DNA of 64,000 nucleotides from an uncultured Bacteroidia bacterium (GTDB lineage Bacteria; Bacteroidota; Bacteroidia; Bacteroidales; UBA932): positions 1 through 64,000 of the forward strand of contig CADBFO010000002.1 of NCBI GenBank assembly GCA_902794005.1. Reading direction: 5' to 3'. Position numbers and translations under genes: made by a program. Shown in pieces: positions 1 through 9,396 of the stretch. The notes under the pieces were generated by a model that saw nothing but the letters and a program-made list of their open reading frames with translations, made no database searches and was not told the origin of the DNA. Numbering within the stretch: position 1 is the first letter of the stretch; the number at the start of each line of letters is the position of its first letter.

Positions 1-588
1 GCCGTCCAGGCCGCTGCGCTCCATGTTTTCGCGGGCCCAGGTGACTACCTGGCGCACGGAGTCCAGGTGGGTGACATCGGCCCCGGCGCACTTGGCGGCG
101 AGAGAGGCGGCGCCGGTATAGGCGAAGAGGTTGAGAACGCGCGGTGCGGCCAGGCCGTTGGCTTTGTGGATGCGCGCCAGCCGTGCGGTCTCGCGGTAGA
201 TGAATTCCCAGTTGGGAGCCTGCTCGGGAAATACGCCCACGTGCTTGAAGGAGGTGAGGCCCAGCCGCAGGGACAGGTGCAGGTCGGGAGCGGCGTGGGT
301 TTCAGGGTCGGGCTCTCCGTTATAGGCGATGCCCCACTGGTCTTCCATTTTTTTTGCCCGTTCCCAGGTTCCGCTGTCTTCCTTTCCGGCCTTGCCAAAG
401 CCCGCTCCGGGCTTGAAAGTCACATGGCTCAGGCGCTTCCATTCCGTTTCCGGAAGGGAGGGATTCCAAAGGGCCTTGGGCTCGGGACGCCGCAGGACAT
501 ATTTACCGAAGCGCTCCAGTTTTTCTCCGTTTCCGGAGTCCAGCAGTTCGTAGTCTTTCCAGTAGGAGGCAGGGAATTCGATGGGCAT
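1..588 (-). CDS. Class I SAM-dependent methyltransferase (rRNA methyltransferase-like), partial
   Basis: The reading frame starts at an ATG (complement of 586-588) and stays open to the window edge, so about 196 N-terminal residues are visible and the C-terminus is missing. Residues 1-30 (MPIEFPASYWKDYELLDSGN...) and the stretch LGLTSFKHVGVFPEQAPNW match my memory of the Bacteroidota branch of the RlmI-like methyltransferases (Methyltrans_SAM family). The SAM-binding motif I is visible as VLNLFAYTGAASLA near residue 150, followed by the acidic DVTHLDS. The family methylates cytosines in 23S rRNA or related substrates; the exact target is not known here. It is divergent from pgk, with overlapping promoter space. 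Confidence 0.8.
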   Translation of the reverse strand, partial: MPIEFPASYWKDYELLDSGNGEKLERFGKYVLRRPEPKALWNPSLPETEWKRLSHVTFKPGAGFGKAGKEDSGTWERAKKMEDQWGIAYNGEPDPETHAAPDLHLSLRLGLTSFKHVGVFPEQAPNWEFIYRETARLARIHKANGLAAPRVLNLFAYTGAASLAAKCAGADVTHLDSVRQVVTWARENMERSGLDG

Positions 589-592
589 ACCG

Positions 593-624
593 TTTGATAT
601 TTTCTGCAAAGATAGTTAAATTTG
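593..624 (+). promoter_or_regulatory. Bacteroidota-type promoter for pgk
   Basis: TTTG at 593-596 and TAAATTTG at 617-624 are separated by exactly 20 bases, matching the -33/-7 consensus of the primary sigma factor of Bacteroidota. Transcription would start near 631, leaving a leader of about 26 nt before the pgk ATG at 657. On the opposite strand a TATCTTTG (607-614) may be the -7 box of the methyltransferase gene, so the two promoters overlap. Confidence 0.65.
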
Positions 625-656
625 CAGACTGGAATACAACTTAACGATATATATCC

Positions 657-1910
657 ATGCAACAATTCATTGACAAGTACGACTTCAAAGGCAAGAAAGC
701 CATCGTGCGCGTAGATTTCAACGTTCCCCTCAACGAAAATTTCGAAATTACGGACGACACCCGCATCCGCCGTGCCATGCCCACCCTCAAGAAGGTGCTC
801 GCAGAAGGCGGCTCCCTCATCATCATGTCCCACCTGGGCCGTCCCAAGAAAGTGGATGCCAAATTCTCCCTCAAGCACATCGTGGACCACGTGAGCGAGT
901 GTCTGGGCGTTCCCGTCCAGTTTGCCGATGACTGCCAGAAGGCCAAGGCCCAGGCCGATGCCCTGAAGCCCGGCGAAGCCCTCCTCCTGGAAAACCTCCG
1001 CTTCTATGCCGAGGAAGAAGGCAAACCCCGCGGCCTCGCAGAGGACGCTACCGACGAGGAGAAGAAAGCCGCCAAGGCTGCCGTGAAGGCCTCCCAGAAA
1101 GAGTTTGTCAAAACCCTCGCCTCCTATGCCGACTGCTACATCAACGACGCTTTCGGTACCGCCCACCGCGCCCACGGCTCCACCGCCCTCATCGCCGAGT
1201 ACTTCCCCAATGACAAGATGTTCGGCTACCTGATGGAAGGCGAAATCAAGGCCATCGACAATGTGCTCAGCAATGCCCAGCGTCCCCTGACCGCCATCAT
1301 CGGCGGCTCCAAGGTGAGCTCCAAGCTGGCGGTTCTGAAGAACCTCGTCGGCAAGGTGGACAACCTCATCATCGGCGGCGGCATGGGCTATACCTTCATC
1401 AAGGCCCAGGGCGGCAAGATCGGCCTGTCCCTGCACGAGGACGAGCTCATCCCCGACGCTCTCGAGATCCTGGCCACGGCCAAGGAGAAAGGCGTGAATG
1501 TGTACCTGTCCATCCAGACCGTCGCCGGTCAGGCCTTTGACAACGACACGCCCCAGCGCATCTTCGACACCAACAACATCGCCGAAGACTGGGAAGGCAT
1601 GGATGCCGCCCCCAAGACCCTCGAGTCCTGGAAGAAGGTCATCCTCGCCTCCAAGACCATCCTCTGGAACGGTCCCGTGGGCGTTTTCGAACTTCCCAAC
1701 TTTGCCAAGGGTACCCTCCAGATCGCCGAAGACCTGGCCGAAGCCACCAAGAACGGGGCCTACACCCTCGTGGGCGGCGGCGACTCCGTGGCTGCCGTTA
1801 CCCAGATGGGCTATGCCGACAAGGTGAGCTACGTTTCCACCGGCGGCGGCGCCATGCTGGAAGCCATCGAAGGCAAAGTCCTCCCCGGCATCGCCGCCAT
1901 CCGGGATTAA
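657..1910 (+). CDS. pgk: Phosphoglycerate kinase
   Basis: Cytoplasmic glycolytic enzyme transferring a phosphate between 1,3-bisphosphoglycerate and ADP. The 417-residue length is normal for the family. Visible landmarks are the substrate-binding VDFNVPL (about 19-25), the signature [16 protein letters not shown] in the N-terminal domain, [11 protein letters not shown], the nucleotide-site [10 protein letters not shown] (about 338-347) and the C-terminal GGGDSVAAV loop. It is a single gene with its own promoter. A perfect palindrome 43 bp after the stop separates it from the convergent lgt gene and may be the terminator. Confidence 0.98.
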   Translation: MQQFIDKYDFKGKKAIVRVDFNVPLNENFEITDDTRIRRAMPTLKKVLAEGGSLIIMSHLGRPKKVDAKFSLKHIVDHVSECLGVPVQFADDCQKAKAQADALKPGEALLLENLRFYAEEEGKPRGLAEDATDEEKKAAKAAVKASQKEFVKTLASYADCYINDAFGTAHRAHGSTALIAEYFPNDKMFGYLMEGEIKAIDNVLSNAQRPLTAIIGGSKVSSKLAVLKNLVGKVDNLIIGGGMGYTFIKAQGGKIGLSLHEDELIPDALEILATAKEKGVNVYLSIQTVAGQAFDNDTPQRIFDTNNIAEDWEGMDAAPKTLESWKKVILASKTILWNGPVGVFELPNFAKGTLQIAEDLAEATKNGAYTLVGGGDSVAAVTQMGYADKVSYVSTGGGAMLEAIEGKVLPGIAAIRD

Positions 1911-1952
1911 TCCCCTTCGGTGCGCGTGATTCGCAACGCGCTGTCTCTGAAT

Positions 1953-2003
1953 CACTTACGTAAAATCCTCTGCGCAAAAAGCGCAGAGGATTTTACGTAA
2001 GTG
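1953..2003. repeat. Palindromic hairpin repeat, copy 1 (3'-end family)
   Basis: Perfect inverted repeat with 23-base arms (1953-1975 and 1981-2003) and an AAAAA loop. The core is CCTCTGCGC against GCGCAGAGG; the outer arm is CACTTACGTAAAAT. It sits between the convergent genes pgk and lgt, where a bidirectional terminator would be useful. Five further copies of the core lie in this window, each just downstream of a gene end. Confidence 0.9.
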
Positions 2004-2031
2004 GCTGAGTGGCAAATGGTTATGGGTCACC

Positions 2032-2916
2032 CTATTTCTCGATACTGTGGGCGAAGTGGGTGGGATCTTTCTTCTGCGCCGTTTTCTCGGGATGGACGGC
2101 GGCGGCGGGGAGTTTTTTCACATAGGCATAGACCAGGAAGCCGATGCCCAGGAGGACAAAGGGGATGCTCAGGAGCTGTCCCATGTTGAGCACCATGTCC
2201 TGCTCGAACTCCACCTGCGGGTTCTTCACGAACTCGATGAGGAAGCGGCTGCCGAAGCACACGATGAGGAAAAGGCCCACGAAGGTGCCGCGGTACAGTC
2301 TGTCCAGTTTTTTCCAGTACAGCCACATGAGCACGATGCCCAGTAGGAGATAGGTTCCGGCCTCGTACAGCTGGGTGGGATGACAGGGGCCGGTTTCCCC
2401 GTTGCGCTGGAACACAAAACCCCAGGGAAGGCTGGTGGGACCACCGTAAATCTCCGAGTTGAAGAGGTTCCCCAGGCGGATGAAGCAGGCTGCGAACGCT
2501 ACCGGAATCACCAGGCGGTCCAGCACCCAGACATAGTCGAAGTCGTTCTTGCGCCCATACTTGCGGGCATACCACCAGATGCCCAGGAGGATGGCGATGG
2601 TGCCGCCGTGGCTGGCGAGCCCCCCTTTCCAGGGCATGAAGATTTCCCAGAAGCCCTGCCAGCTGCCCAGGTAATAGTCCGGCTGATAAAAAAGGCAGTG
2701 CCCCAGCCGGGCGCCCACGATGGTGCACAGAAGCAGCATATACAGCATGGGGTCCAGAAGGTTCTCGCTGATTTTCTCCCGGCGGAAGAAACTGCGCATG
2801 ATGTACCAGCCCAGGATGAATCCGCTCACAAACAAGACCGAATACCACCTGAGCTCAATGCCGCCCAGACGGAAGATGACGGGGTCGATGTTCCAATTGA
2901 CAACCAAATATTCCAT
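2032..2916 (-). CDS. lgt: Prolipoprotein diacylglyceryl transferase
   Basis: Inner-membrane enzyme that moves a diacylglyceryl group from phosphatidylglycerol to the lipobox cysteine of prolipoproteins, the first step of lipoprotein maturation. The protein (294 aa) has about seven hydrophobic segments. Family signatures are visible: SHGGTIAILLG near residue 103, RLGNLFNSEIYGGPT near 150 (the Lgt signature Arg, Asn and Glu) and CHPTQLYE. The C-terminus carries a charged cytoplasmic tail. A TATCTTTG -7 box lies 7 bases upstream of the ATG on the minus strand (2923-2930) without a clear -33. This window alone encodes many predicted lipoproteins that would be its substrates. Confidence 0.96.
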   Translation of the reverse strand: MEYLVVNWNIDPVIFRLGGIELRWYSVLFVSGFILGWYIMRSFFRREKISENLLDPMLYMLLLCTIVGARLGHCLFYQPDYYLGSWQGFWEIFMPWKGGLASHGGTIAILLGIWWYARKYGRKNDFDYVWVLDRLVIPVAFAACFIRLGNLFNSEIYGGPTSLPWGFVFQRNGETGPCHPTQLYEAGTYLLLGIVLMWLYWKKLDRLYRGTFVGLFLIVCFGSRFLIEFVKNPQVEFEQDMVLNMGQLLSIPFVLLGIGFLVYAYVKKLPAAAVHPEKTAQKKDPTHFAHSIEK

Positions 2917-3050
2917 AGGTTACAAAGATAGCAAAAATAATGTGGATCGGAGAGCGATCGGCCAAAAATGCAGAATTAAAAATATTTTAAAAAAGAATAC
3001 GAAAGGGCTTGGTTTTTGTAGTATAAAGTCAGTTTACATTGTAGGTTAGT

Positions 3051-4562
3051 ATGCAAGCAAAAAAAATGATTCTGGCGCTGCTGCTGTTCATTCCTTCGGC
3101 AGCATGGGCACAATACCAGGGAACGGAACGCCCCGTGACGGACACGGCCCTGGTCATCAGCCTGGACGATGCGCTCAAGATAGCCCTTTCGGAAAATACC
3201 TCCGTCAAAGTGGCCGATATGGAAATCCAGCGGCAGAAGTATGCCAAAAAGGGTGCTTACGGGGCCCTTTTTCCACAGATAAACGCTTCGGGAATGTACA
3301 GTTATGCCATCCAGAAGCAGAAGGTGTTCTTCGGCTCGGACGACGACAGCGGTTCCGGCTCTTCCAGCGGTGGCGGCATGGCCTCCATGATGGCCGGCCT
3401 GATGGAGCCGATCATGTATTACATCGAACAGCTATATACGGCCACGAGCACGCCGTTTGTCCCGTATGTCCCCAAGCCCAGCGAGAAACCCGCCACCTCC
3501 GGCAGCGACCCCATCGAAATGGGCCGCCGCAACCAGGTGCAGCTGGGGCTCACCGCCGCCATGCCGCTGGTGAACCTTCAGCTTTGGGAAAGCCTCCGCA
3601 TTACCGGGGACCAGGTGGAACTGGCCGTGGAAAAAGCCCGCGAGTCACGTCTGGGAACGGTGGCTTCCGTGAAGCAGGCGTACTTCGCCGTCCTCATGGC
3701 CAAAGCCTCCTACGAAGTGTATAACGCCGTTTTCGAGAATGCGGCCCGCAACCTCAAGCTCACCGAGAGCCGTTACAATGTGCAGAAGGCGTCGGAAATG
3801 GACCTGGCCCGGGCCAAGAGTACCTACGCCGCCGCCATCCCCAACGTTTATAATGCCGAGAACTCCATCCGCCTGGGCCTGTGGCAGCTGAAGGCCGTGA
3901 TGGGCCTGGACCTGGACCGCGCCATCGACGTGCAGGGCCGCCTGTCCGACTATACGGAGCACATGTTCTACGACATCAACGAGGCGGAGGAAGCCACGCT
4001 GGACCGCAACACCCAGATGCAGCAGCTGGCCATTCAGGCCGAGATGCTGGCCAAGCAAATCCGCATGCAGCAGTATGCCTATGTCCCTTCCCTGAACATG
4101 CAGCTCTCGTACAACTACTACACCCAGAGCGACAAGTTCAACCTGAGCCAGTGGAAGTGGCTGCCTTCCAGCACCATGGTGTTCTCGCTCACCATTCCCA
4201 TCTTCTCCGGCGGCCAGCGCTATCACGCCATCAGGCAAACCCGCGTCCAGGCCGATGAACTGGAACTCCAGCGCAAAAACACCGAGCGCCAGCTTCGCAT
4301 CGGCATCCGCCAGAGCCTGTCCACCATGGAGACGGCCATGCGTACGTACGACGCCGCGTCGGCCGCCCTGAAAAGCGCCGAGAAAGCCTACGACATCGCT
4401 TCCAGGAGTTACGAGGTGGGGAAGACCACGTTTACAGACCTGAACAACACCGAACTCACCCTCACCCAGACCCGTCTGCAGCAGGTGCAGGCCATCTACA
4501 ATTTTGTCATCGCCAAGGCCGGCCTGGAGCAGACGCTTGGTTACGATTTCACCGAAGAATAG
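3051..4562 (+). CDS. TolC-family outer membrane efflux protein
   Basis: First gene of a tripartite efflux operon. A Sec signal peptide (MQAKKMILALLLFIPSAAWA, cut before QYQG) precedes two coiled-coil-rich halves typical of the outer membrane efflux protein family; TolC homologues form a trimeric channel through the outer membrane and periplasm. There is an unusual Ser/Gly/Met-rich insert at about residues 98-125 (SDDDSGSGSSSGGGMASMMAG), followed by a further loop before the second helical hairpin. At 503 aa it is somewhat longer than common homologues because of that insert. The adaptor gene starts 14 bp downstream. The substrate cannot be deduced. Confidence 0.93.
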   Translation: MQAKKMILALLLFIPSAAWAQYQGTERPVTDTALVISLDDALKIALSENTSVKVADMEIQRQKYAKKGAYGALFPQINASGMYSYAIQKQKVFFGSDDDSGSGSSSGGGMASMMAGLMEPIMYYIEQLYTATSTPFVPYVPKPSEKPATSGSDPIEMGRRNQVQLGLTAAMPLVNLQLWESLRITGDQVELAVEKARESRLGTVASVKQAYFAVLMAKASYEVYNAVFENAARNLKLTESRYNVQKASEMDLARAKSTYAAAIPNVYNAENSIRLGLWQLKAVMGLDLDRAIDVQGRLSDYTEHMFYDINEAEEATLDRNTQMQQLAIQAEMLAKQIRMQQYAYVPSLNMQLSYNYYTQSDKFNLSQWKWLPSSTMVFSLTIPIFSGGQRYHAIRQTRVQADELELQRKNTERQLRIGIRQSLSTMETAMRTYDAASAALKSAEKAYDIASRSYEVGKTTFTDLNNTELTLTQTRLQQVQAIYNFVIAKAGLEQTLGYDFTEE

Positions 4563-4576
4563 TAAAGAAGAACGAT

Positions 4577-5596
4577 ATGAAAAAGAATTTTGCCATCCTG
4601 GCCGTCCTGGTCACCGCGCTTTCCTGCGGCGGCAACGGTTCCAAAAAAGCCGATGAGGCCGCCGTTCCCGCAGAAGTGACTCCCAATGTGGAAGTGGCTG
4701 TGGCCCAGGCCCGAAACGTGCCTCAGGAAGCGATTTACGCTTCCACGGTGGAGGCTTATGCCGTGAACAATATCATGCCCCAGCAGGGCGGGCGCATCCG
4801 CAAAATCAACGTGGAAGTGGGGGACTACGTGTCCAGAGGCCAGGTCCTGGCCGAGATGGACCGTCTCCAGCTGGACCAGCTGGCCCTCCAGATCCAGAAC
4901 GATGAAACCGAGTACCAGCGCCTCAAGAGCCTCTACGAGGAAGGCGGTGTTTCCCAGAGCGATTTCGAAACCGCGGAACTGGGTTACAAGATGCGCAGGA
5001 CCAACTATAAGAATGTGGAAGAAAACACCATTCTGCGCAGCCCCATCACCGGTTTTGTGACGGCCCGCAATTTTGACGCGGGGGATATGTTCGCCATGTC
5101 GGCCCCGCTGTTCACCGTCCAGCAGGTGGTTCCCGTGAAACTGCACGTGGGCATTTCCGAAAGCGAGTACGCCAAGGTGAAAAAAGGCGACCAGGTGACC
5201 CTCACCGTGGACGCCCTTCCCGGCCGCAGCTTCTCCGGCAAGGTGGACCGGCTGTATCCCACCATCGACGCCGCCACCCATACCTTCAAGGCCGAGGTGG
5301 TGGTCCCCAATGCCGACAAGGCCCTCCGTCCGGGCATGTACGCCCGCGTGACGGTGAACTTCGGCAACCGCCGCTCCGTGGTGGTCCCCGACCAGTGCCT
5401 CGTGAAGCAGGAAGGCACCGGCACCCGCTTCATCTATGTCCTGCAGGCCGACGGCACCGTGAGCTACGTCCCGGTGAAGACAGGCCGTCATATCGGCAGC
5501 GAATATGAAATTACCGAAGGTCTCTCCGACGGCCAGAAGGTTGTAGTTAAAGGCCAGGCCGCCCTCAAGGACGGCGTGAAGGTGAACGTGCTATGA
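4577..5596 (+). CDS. RND efflux periplasmic adaptor (membrane fusion protein)
   Basis: Connects the inner-membrane RND pump to the TolC-like channel. It begins with a lipoprotein signal (MKKNFAILAVLVTALSC), so it is probably anchored by a lipid at residue 17. The biotinyl/lipoyl-like half is visible as GGRIRKINVEVGDYVSRGQV (about 71-90), followed by a short coiled-coil hairpin (QLDQLALQIQNDETEYQRL...) and the returning half ILRSPITGFVTAR. The beta-barrel region and the membrane-proximal end (GLSDGQKVVVKGQAALKDG) follow. At 339 aa the hairpin is short. The stop codon overlaps the RND start (ATGA), indicating translational coupling. Confidence 0.95.
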   Translation: MKKNFAILAVLVTALSCGGNGSKKADEAAVPAEVTPNVEVAVAQARNVPQEAIYASTVEAYAVNNIMPQQGGRIRKINVEVGDYVSRGQVLAEMDRLQLDQLALQIQNDETEYQRLKSLYEEGGVSQSDFETAELGYKMRRTNYKNVEENTILRSPITGFVTARNFDAGDMFAMSAPLFTVQQVVPVKLHVGISESEYAKVKKGDQVTLTVDALPGRSFSGKVDRLYPTIDAATHTFKAEVVVPNADKALRPGMYARVTVNFGNRRSVVVPDQCLVKQEGTGTRFIYVLQADGTVSYVPVKTGRHIGSEYEITEGLSDGQKVVVKGQAALKDGVKVNVL

Positions 5597-8500
5597 GTAT
5601 CTACAGAACTGCGGTAAACAATCCGGTCACCACCGGGCTGCTGTTCCTGGCTTTCGCTATCATTGGTTTTTTTGCCCTGATGCGGCTGCCGGTGGACAAT
5701 TTCCCGGATATTGAATCCAACGTGATCATGGTGATGAGCTCCTATCCCGGCGCATCGGCCGAGGACGTGGAGAACAACCTTACGAAGCTGTTGGAGAACT
5801 CCCTCAACGGCGTGGCGGACCTTAAAAACATCACGTCCAATTCCCGGGAGAACATTTCCGTGCTCACCTTGGAATTCGAATACGGAACCAACATAGACGA
5901 AGCCACCAACGACGTCCGGGACAAGCTGGACATGATTTCGCAGCGGCTGCCGGACGGCGCTTCGCTGCCCTTTTTGTTCAAGTTCAGCGTGGACGATATG
6001 CCCATCATGATCCTGGCCGCCACGGCCGACCAGAGCGTGTCGGCCCTGGACAAGATCCTGGACGAGCGGGTGGCCACGCCGCTGGCGCGCGTCTCCGGCG
6101 TGGGTACGGTGTCGGTGGCCGGCGCCCCCAAGCGTGAGATCCAGGTCTATTGCGACCCTGCCCGCCTGGAGGCCTACAACCTTTCCGTCCCGGTCATCTC
6201 CCAGATTATCGCCGCCGAGAACCGCAACATCCCTTCCGGCAGCATCGACATCGGCTCGGACACCTACACCCTCCGCATCAAAAAGGAGTTTCAAGACCCT
6301 TCCGAGCTCCTGAACGTGGTGCTGGGCAATCACAACGGCGGCACTATCTACCTTAGGGATGTCGCCCGCGTGGTGGATGACGTGGAGGAGAAGTCGCAGG
6401 AGTCCTACACCAACGGTATTCGCGGCGCCCAGATTATCATCCAGAAGCAGTCGGGCTACAACACCGTGGAGGTCATCCGGAAGGTGAAGAAGGAATTGAG
6501 GTCGCTGGAGCACGACCTCCCGGCCGACATCCGCATCACCACCGTCGTGGACAACTCCGACAACATCCTCCGCACCATCAACTCCCTGAAAAATACCATC
6601 CTTATCACCTTCCTGGTGGTGATGCTGGTGGTGTTCCTTTTCCTGGGCCGCCTCAAGGGCACCCTCATCGTGGTGCTCAGCATTCCGATCGCCCTGCTGG
6701 CCTCGCTGCTGTACCTGTTCGCTACGGGCAATACGCTCAATATCATCTCCATGAGCGCCCTGTCCATCGCCATCGGCATGGTGGTGGACGATGCCATCGT
6801 GGTGCTGGAGAACGTCACTTCGCACCTGGAGAAGGGAGAGAAGCCCAAGGAGGCCGCCGTGCACGGCACTTCCGAGGTAGGCATCTCCGTCATTGCCTCC
6901 ACCCTCACGATGCTCTGCGTGTTCCTCCCGCTGACGATGATTTCCGGCATGGCCGGCATTATGTTCCGGCAGCTGGGCTGGATCGTGTCCATCATCATGA
7001 TTGTGTCCACCACGGCCGCCCTTACGCTGGTCCCCATGCTGTGCTCGCAGCTGATGGACAACAAGCACAACACGGGGAAACTCTTCCAGCTCATTTTCGG
7101 CCCGGTGAACAAGGTGCTGGACGGCATTTCGGCCGGCTATTCCCGCTTCATCGGCTGGTGCATGCGCCACAAAAGGCTCATCCTGCTTGCCGCCATTGGC
7201 ATTTTTGTGGCCGTAATGGCCCTCTACATCCCCCGGATGAAGACCGAGTATTTCCCCAATGCCGACTCGGGCCGGATGCAGGCCACCGTCGAACTGCCCA
7301 TCGGAACGGCGCAGGACGTCACACGTGAGGTGGCTGCCCGCATCTATAAGAAAATCACCGAGGACATCCCTGAAATCAAAGTGATGAGCTACCGCCTCGG
7401 CCAGGCCGATTCTGACAACGCCTTCGCCTCGATGCAGCAGAACGGCACCTACCTCATCTCGATGAACATCAACGTGGGCTCGATGGAGGACCGCAAACGC
7501 ACGTTGAGCGAACTGGCCGATATCGTGAGGGCCGACCTCCGCCTCTTCCCCGAGATCAACAAGTTCAACGTGAGCGAGGGCGGCGGCATGGGCGGACGCG
7601 CCTCCGTCCAGCTGGAAATCTACGGCTACGACTTCTCCGATACGGAGAATGCCGCCCGCGCCGTGCGCACCCGGATGATGGAGAGCGGCCTTTTCGCCCA
7701 GGCCATCCTTTCCCGGGACCAGTACACTCCCGAATACGAGGTGGACTTCGACCGAGAGAAACTGGCGCTCAACGGTTTATCTTCGACGACGGCCGCCGCT
7801 GCCGTATCGGCGGCGATGTCCGGCTCGGTGGGCTCCTTCTACCGCGAGGACGGTGAAGAGTACAACATCCGCGTGCGTTATGCGCCGGAGTTCCGGACCA
7901 GCATCGAGGATATCGAGAATATCATGATTTACAACACCCAGGGACGCGGCATTCGCGTGAAGGACCTAGGCAGCATCAAGGACTCCAAGGTGCCGCCCAC
8001 CATCCAGCGCAAGAACCGTGACCGTTACATCCAGGTGACCGGCATCATGGCCCAGGGAAAGCCCCTGAGTGAGGGCGTGGAAACCGTGACGGACCTGCTG
8101 CACTCCCATCCACTGCCGCCGGGGATGAGCTGGCGTATCGGCGGAGACTATGAAAACCAGCAGGATATGTTCTCGGATATGCTGTTCCTGGTGCTTCTGA
8201 TCGTGATTCTGGTGTATATGGTGATGGCCTCCCAGTTCGAGAGTTTCATGGGACCGTTCGTCATTATGTTCTCCATTCCGTTCGCCTTTGTAGGAGTGGC
8301 GCTGGGCAATATGTTCGCCAATATGGCCATCGGTGTGATGTCCCTGATCGGCATCATCATCCTGCTGGGTATCGTGGTGAAGAACGGTATCGTGCTCATC
8401 GACTACACCATTCTCCTGCAGGAGAGGGGGTACAGCGTGCGCGAGTCGTCCGTAATGGCCGCCAAGAGCCGTCTGCGCCCGATTCTGATGACCACCCTCA

Positions 8501-8691
8501 CCACCGTGCTGGGTATGCTGCCCATGGCTCTGGGCCGGGGCGAAGGTTCCGAAATGTGGCGCGGCCTGGGTACCACCGTGGCCTGGGGTCTGTCGGTTTC
8601 CACCCTCATCACCCTGGTTCTCATCCCGGTCCTCTACTGCGGTTTCACCGAACACCGTGAGAGGCGCAGGGCGAAGAGACAGAATCGATAA
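5593..8691 (+). CDS. RND-family efflux transporter, permease subunit (AcrB/HAE1 type)
   Basis: Inner-membrane proton-driven pump, 1032 aa, the usual size. It shows the duplicated RND layout: a first transmembrane helix at about residues 12-30, a large periplasmic loop, a helix bundle at about 335-540, then the same again. The proton-relay aspartates in TM4 are present in IAIGMVVDDAIVVLENV (about 395-411), which argues for a drug/hydrophobe exporter; the heavy-metal branch differs here. GRLKGTLIVVLSIPIALLA and the second-half GIVVKNGIVLIDY are further family marks. It overlaps the adaptor gene by four bases and ends the operon; the next gene is preceded by a dispersed repeat. Confidence 0.96.
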   Translation: MSIYRTAVNNPVTTGLLFLAFAIIGFFALMRLPVDNFPDIESNVIMVMSSYPGASAEDVENNLTKLLENSLNGVADLKNITSNSRENISVLTLEFEYGTNIDEATNDVRDKLDMISQRLPDGASLPFLFKFSVDDMPIMILAATADQSVSALDKILDERVATPLARVSGVGTVSVAGAPKREIQVYCDPARLEAYNLSVPVISQIIAAENRNIPSGSIDIGSDTYTLRIKKEFQDPSELLNVVLGNHNGGTIYLRDVARVVDDVEEKSQESYTNGIRGAQIIIQKQSGYNTVEVIRKVKKELRSLEHDLPADIRITTVVDNSDNILRTINSLKNTILITFLVVMLVVFLFLGRLKGTLIVVLSIPIALLASLLYLFATGNTLNIISMSALSIAIGMVVDDAIVVLENVTSHLEKGEKPKEAAVHGTSEVGISVIASTLTMLCVFLPLTMISGMAGIMFRQLGWIVSIIMIVSTTAALTLVPMLCSQLMDNKHNTGKLFQLIFGPVNKVLDGISAGYSRFIGWCMRHKRLILLAAIGIFVAVMALYIPRMKTEYFPNADSGRMQATVELPIGTAQDVTREVAARIYKKITEDIPEIKVMSYRLGQADSDNAFASMQQNGTYLISMNINVGSMEDRKRTLSELADIVRADLRLFPEINKFNVSEGGGMGGRASVQLEIYGYDFSDTENAARAVRTRMMESGLFAQAILSRDQYTPEYEVDFDREKLALNGLSSTTAAAAVSAAMSGSVGSFYREDGEEYNIRVRYAPEFRTSIEDIENIMIYNTQGRGIRVKDLGSIKDSKVPPTIQRKNRDRYIQVTGIMAQGKPLSEGVETVTDLLHSHPLPPGMSWRIGGDYENQQDMFSDMLFLVLLIVILVYMVMASQFESFMGPFVIMFSIPFAFVGVALGNMFANMAIGVMSLIGIIILLGIVVKNGIVLIDYTILLQERGYSVRESSVMAAKSRLRPILMTTLTTVLGMLPMALGRGEGSEMWRGLGTTVAWGLSVSTLITLVLIPVLYCGFTEHRERRRAKRQNR

Positions 8692-8702
8692 TTGTCTCCC
8701 CT

Positions 8703-8744
8703 GTCATTCTGAACGAAGTGAAGAATCTACGAAGTGAAGAATCT
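8703..8744 (+). repeat. GTCATTCTGA...GAAGAATCT leader repeat, copy A
   Basis: A 26-bp unit (8703-8728, beginning GTCATTCTGA and ending GAAGAATCT) is followed by a second partial copy of its 3' half (8729-8744). The ATG of the PII-like gene follows at once. The internal GTG at 8718 is in frame with that ATG, so the repeat could itself supply a start codon. Confidence 0.85.
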
Positions 8745-9038
8745 ATGAAAGCGATATTTGTTGCATATAATCAGGCATACAATCAAGAGATTGTAGAATT
8801 GCTGGAGCATCTGGGCCAGCGGGGCTATACCGTGTGGCAGGAAGTGGGTGGCCGCGGCAGCGTGGACGGAGAACCGCACCTGGGCTCGCATGCGTGGCCT
8901 ACGCAGAACCATGCCCTTTTTGCCGTGGTGGAAGACGGCCTTGCGTCCAAGGTGATGGAGGCGCTCCGCGAGACGGATGCCGCCAACAGGGCCCTGGGAC
9001 TTCGGGCCTATGTCCTTCCGGTGGAAGAAGCGCTCTAA
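8745..9038 (+). CDS. Small PII-like (ferredoxin-fold) protein
   Basis: A 97-residue protein starting MKAIFVAYNQAYNQEIVELL. The beta-alpha-beta pattern, the glycine-rich turn EVGGRGSVDGEPHLGSHAWP and the segment NHALFAVVEDGLASKVMEAL resemble small PII-like proteins such as DUF3240. Some relatives sit beside cation or RND transporters and may sense their state. Here it follows an RND pump by 53 bp, so a link to efflux control is an inference. An upstream GTG at 8718, inside the dispersed repeat, is in frame and would add MKNLRSEES; I prefer the ATG because MKAIFVAY forms a typical first strand. The function is not established from sequence. Confidence 0.7.
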   Translation: MKAIFVAYNQAYNQEIVELLEHLGQRGYTVWQEVGGRGSVDGEPHLGSHAWPTQNHALFAVVEDGLASKVMEALRETDAANRALGLRAYVLPVEEAL

Positions 9039-9078
9039 TTTTTTTTCATTATATTTGTGAAATTAAAGATTAAAAATT

Positions 9079-9393
9079 ATGGCAAAAGTAGCTAGCAATA
9101 CCAATTTCTCCGAGTTGCTGCAGGACAGCAAACTCGTTATCGTTGATTTCTGGGCCACCTGGTGCGGTCCCTGCCGCATGCTCTCTCCCATCCTGGACGA
9201 GGTGGAGGAAGAAATGGCCGATCAGATTTCCGTGGTGAAGGTAAACGTGGACGATGCCGACGAGGTGGCCGCCCGGTACCGCATCATGAGCATCCCCACC
9301 CTCCTTTTCTTCAAGAACGGGGAACTGGTGGACAAGACCGTGGGTGCCATGCCCAAACCTGCTCTGGTGGAAAAAATCAAAGCAAATCTATAA
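9079..9393 (+). CDS. trx: Thioredoxin
   Basis: Cytoplasmic disulfide reductase of 104 aa, the classical thioredoxin size. The active site WCGPC is present in VDFWATWCGPCRMLSPIL (about residues 22-39), and the cis-proline loop is seen in SIPTLLFFKNGE. There is no signal peptide. A TATATTTG element at 9050-9057 looks like a -7 promoter box 21 bp before the ATG, although no TTTG lies at the expected distance upstream. It is followed after 3 bp by an outer membrane protein gene. Confidence 0.97.
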   Translation: MAKVASNTNFSELLQDSKLVIVDFWATWCGPCRMLSPILDEVEEEMADQISVVKVNVDDADEVAARYRIMSIPTLLFFKNGELVDKTVGAMPKPALVEKIKANL

Positions 9394-9396
9394 GCC

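Noticed and set aside
3015..3041. Promoter for the TolC operon
   Set aside because: A TTTG is present, but the -7 candidate (TACATTGT) matches poorly and the spacing is 16 bases.
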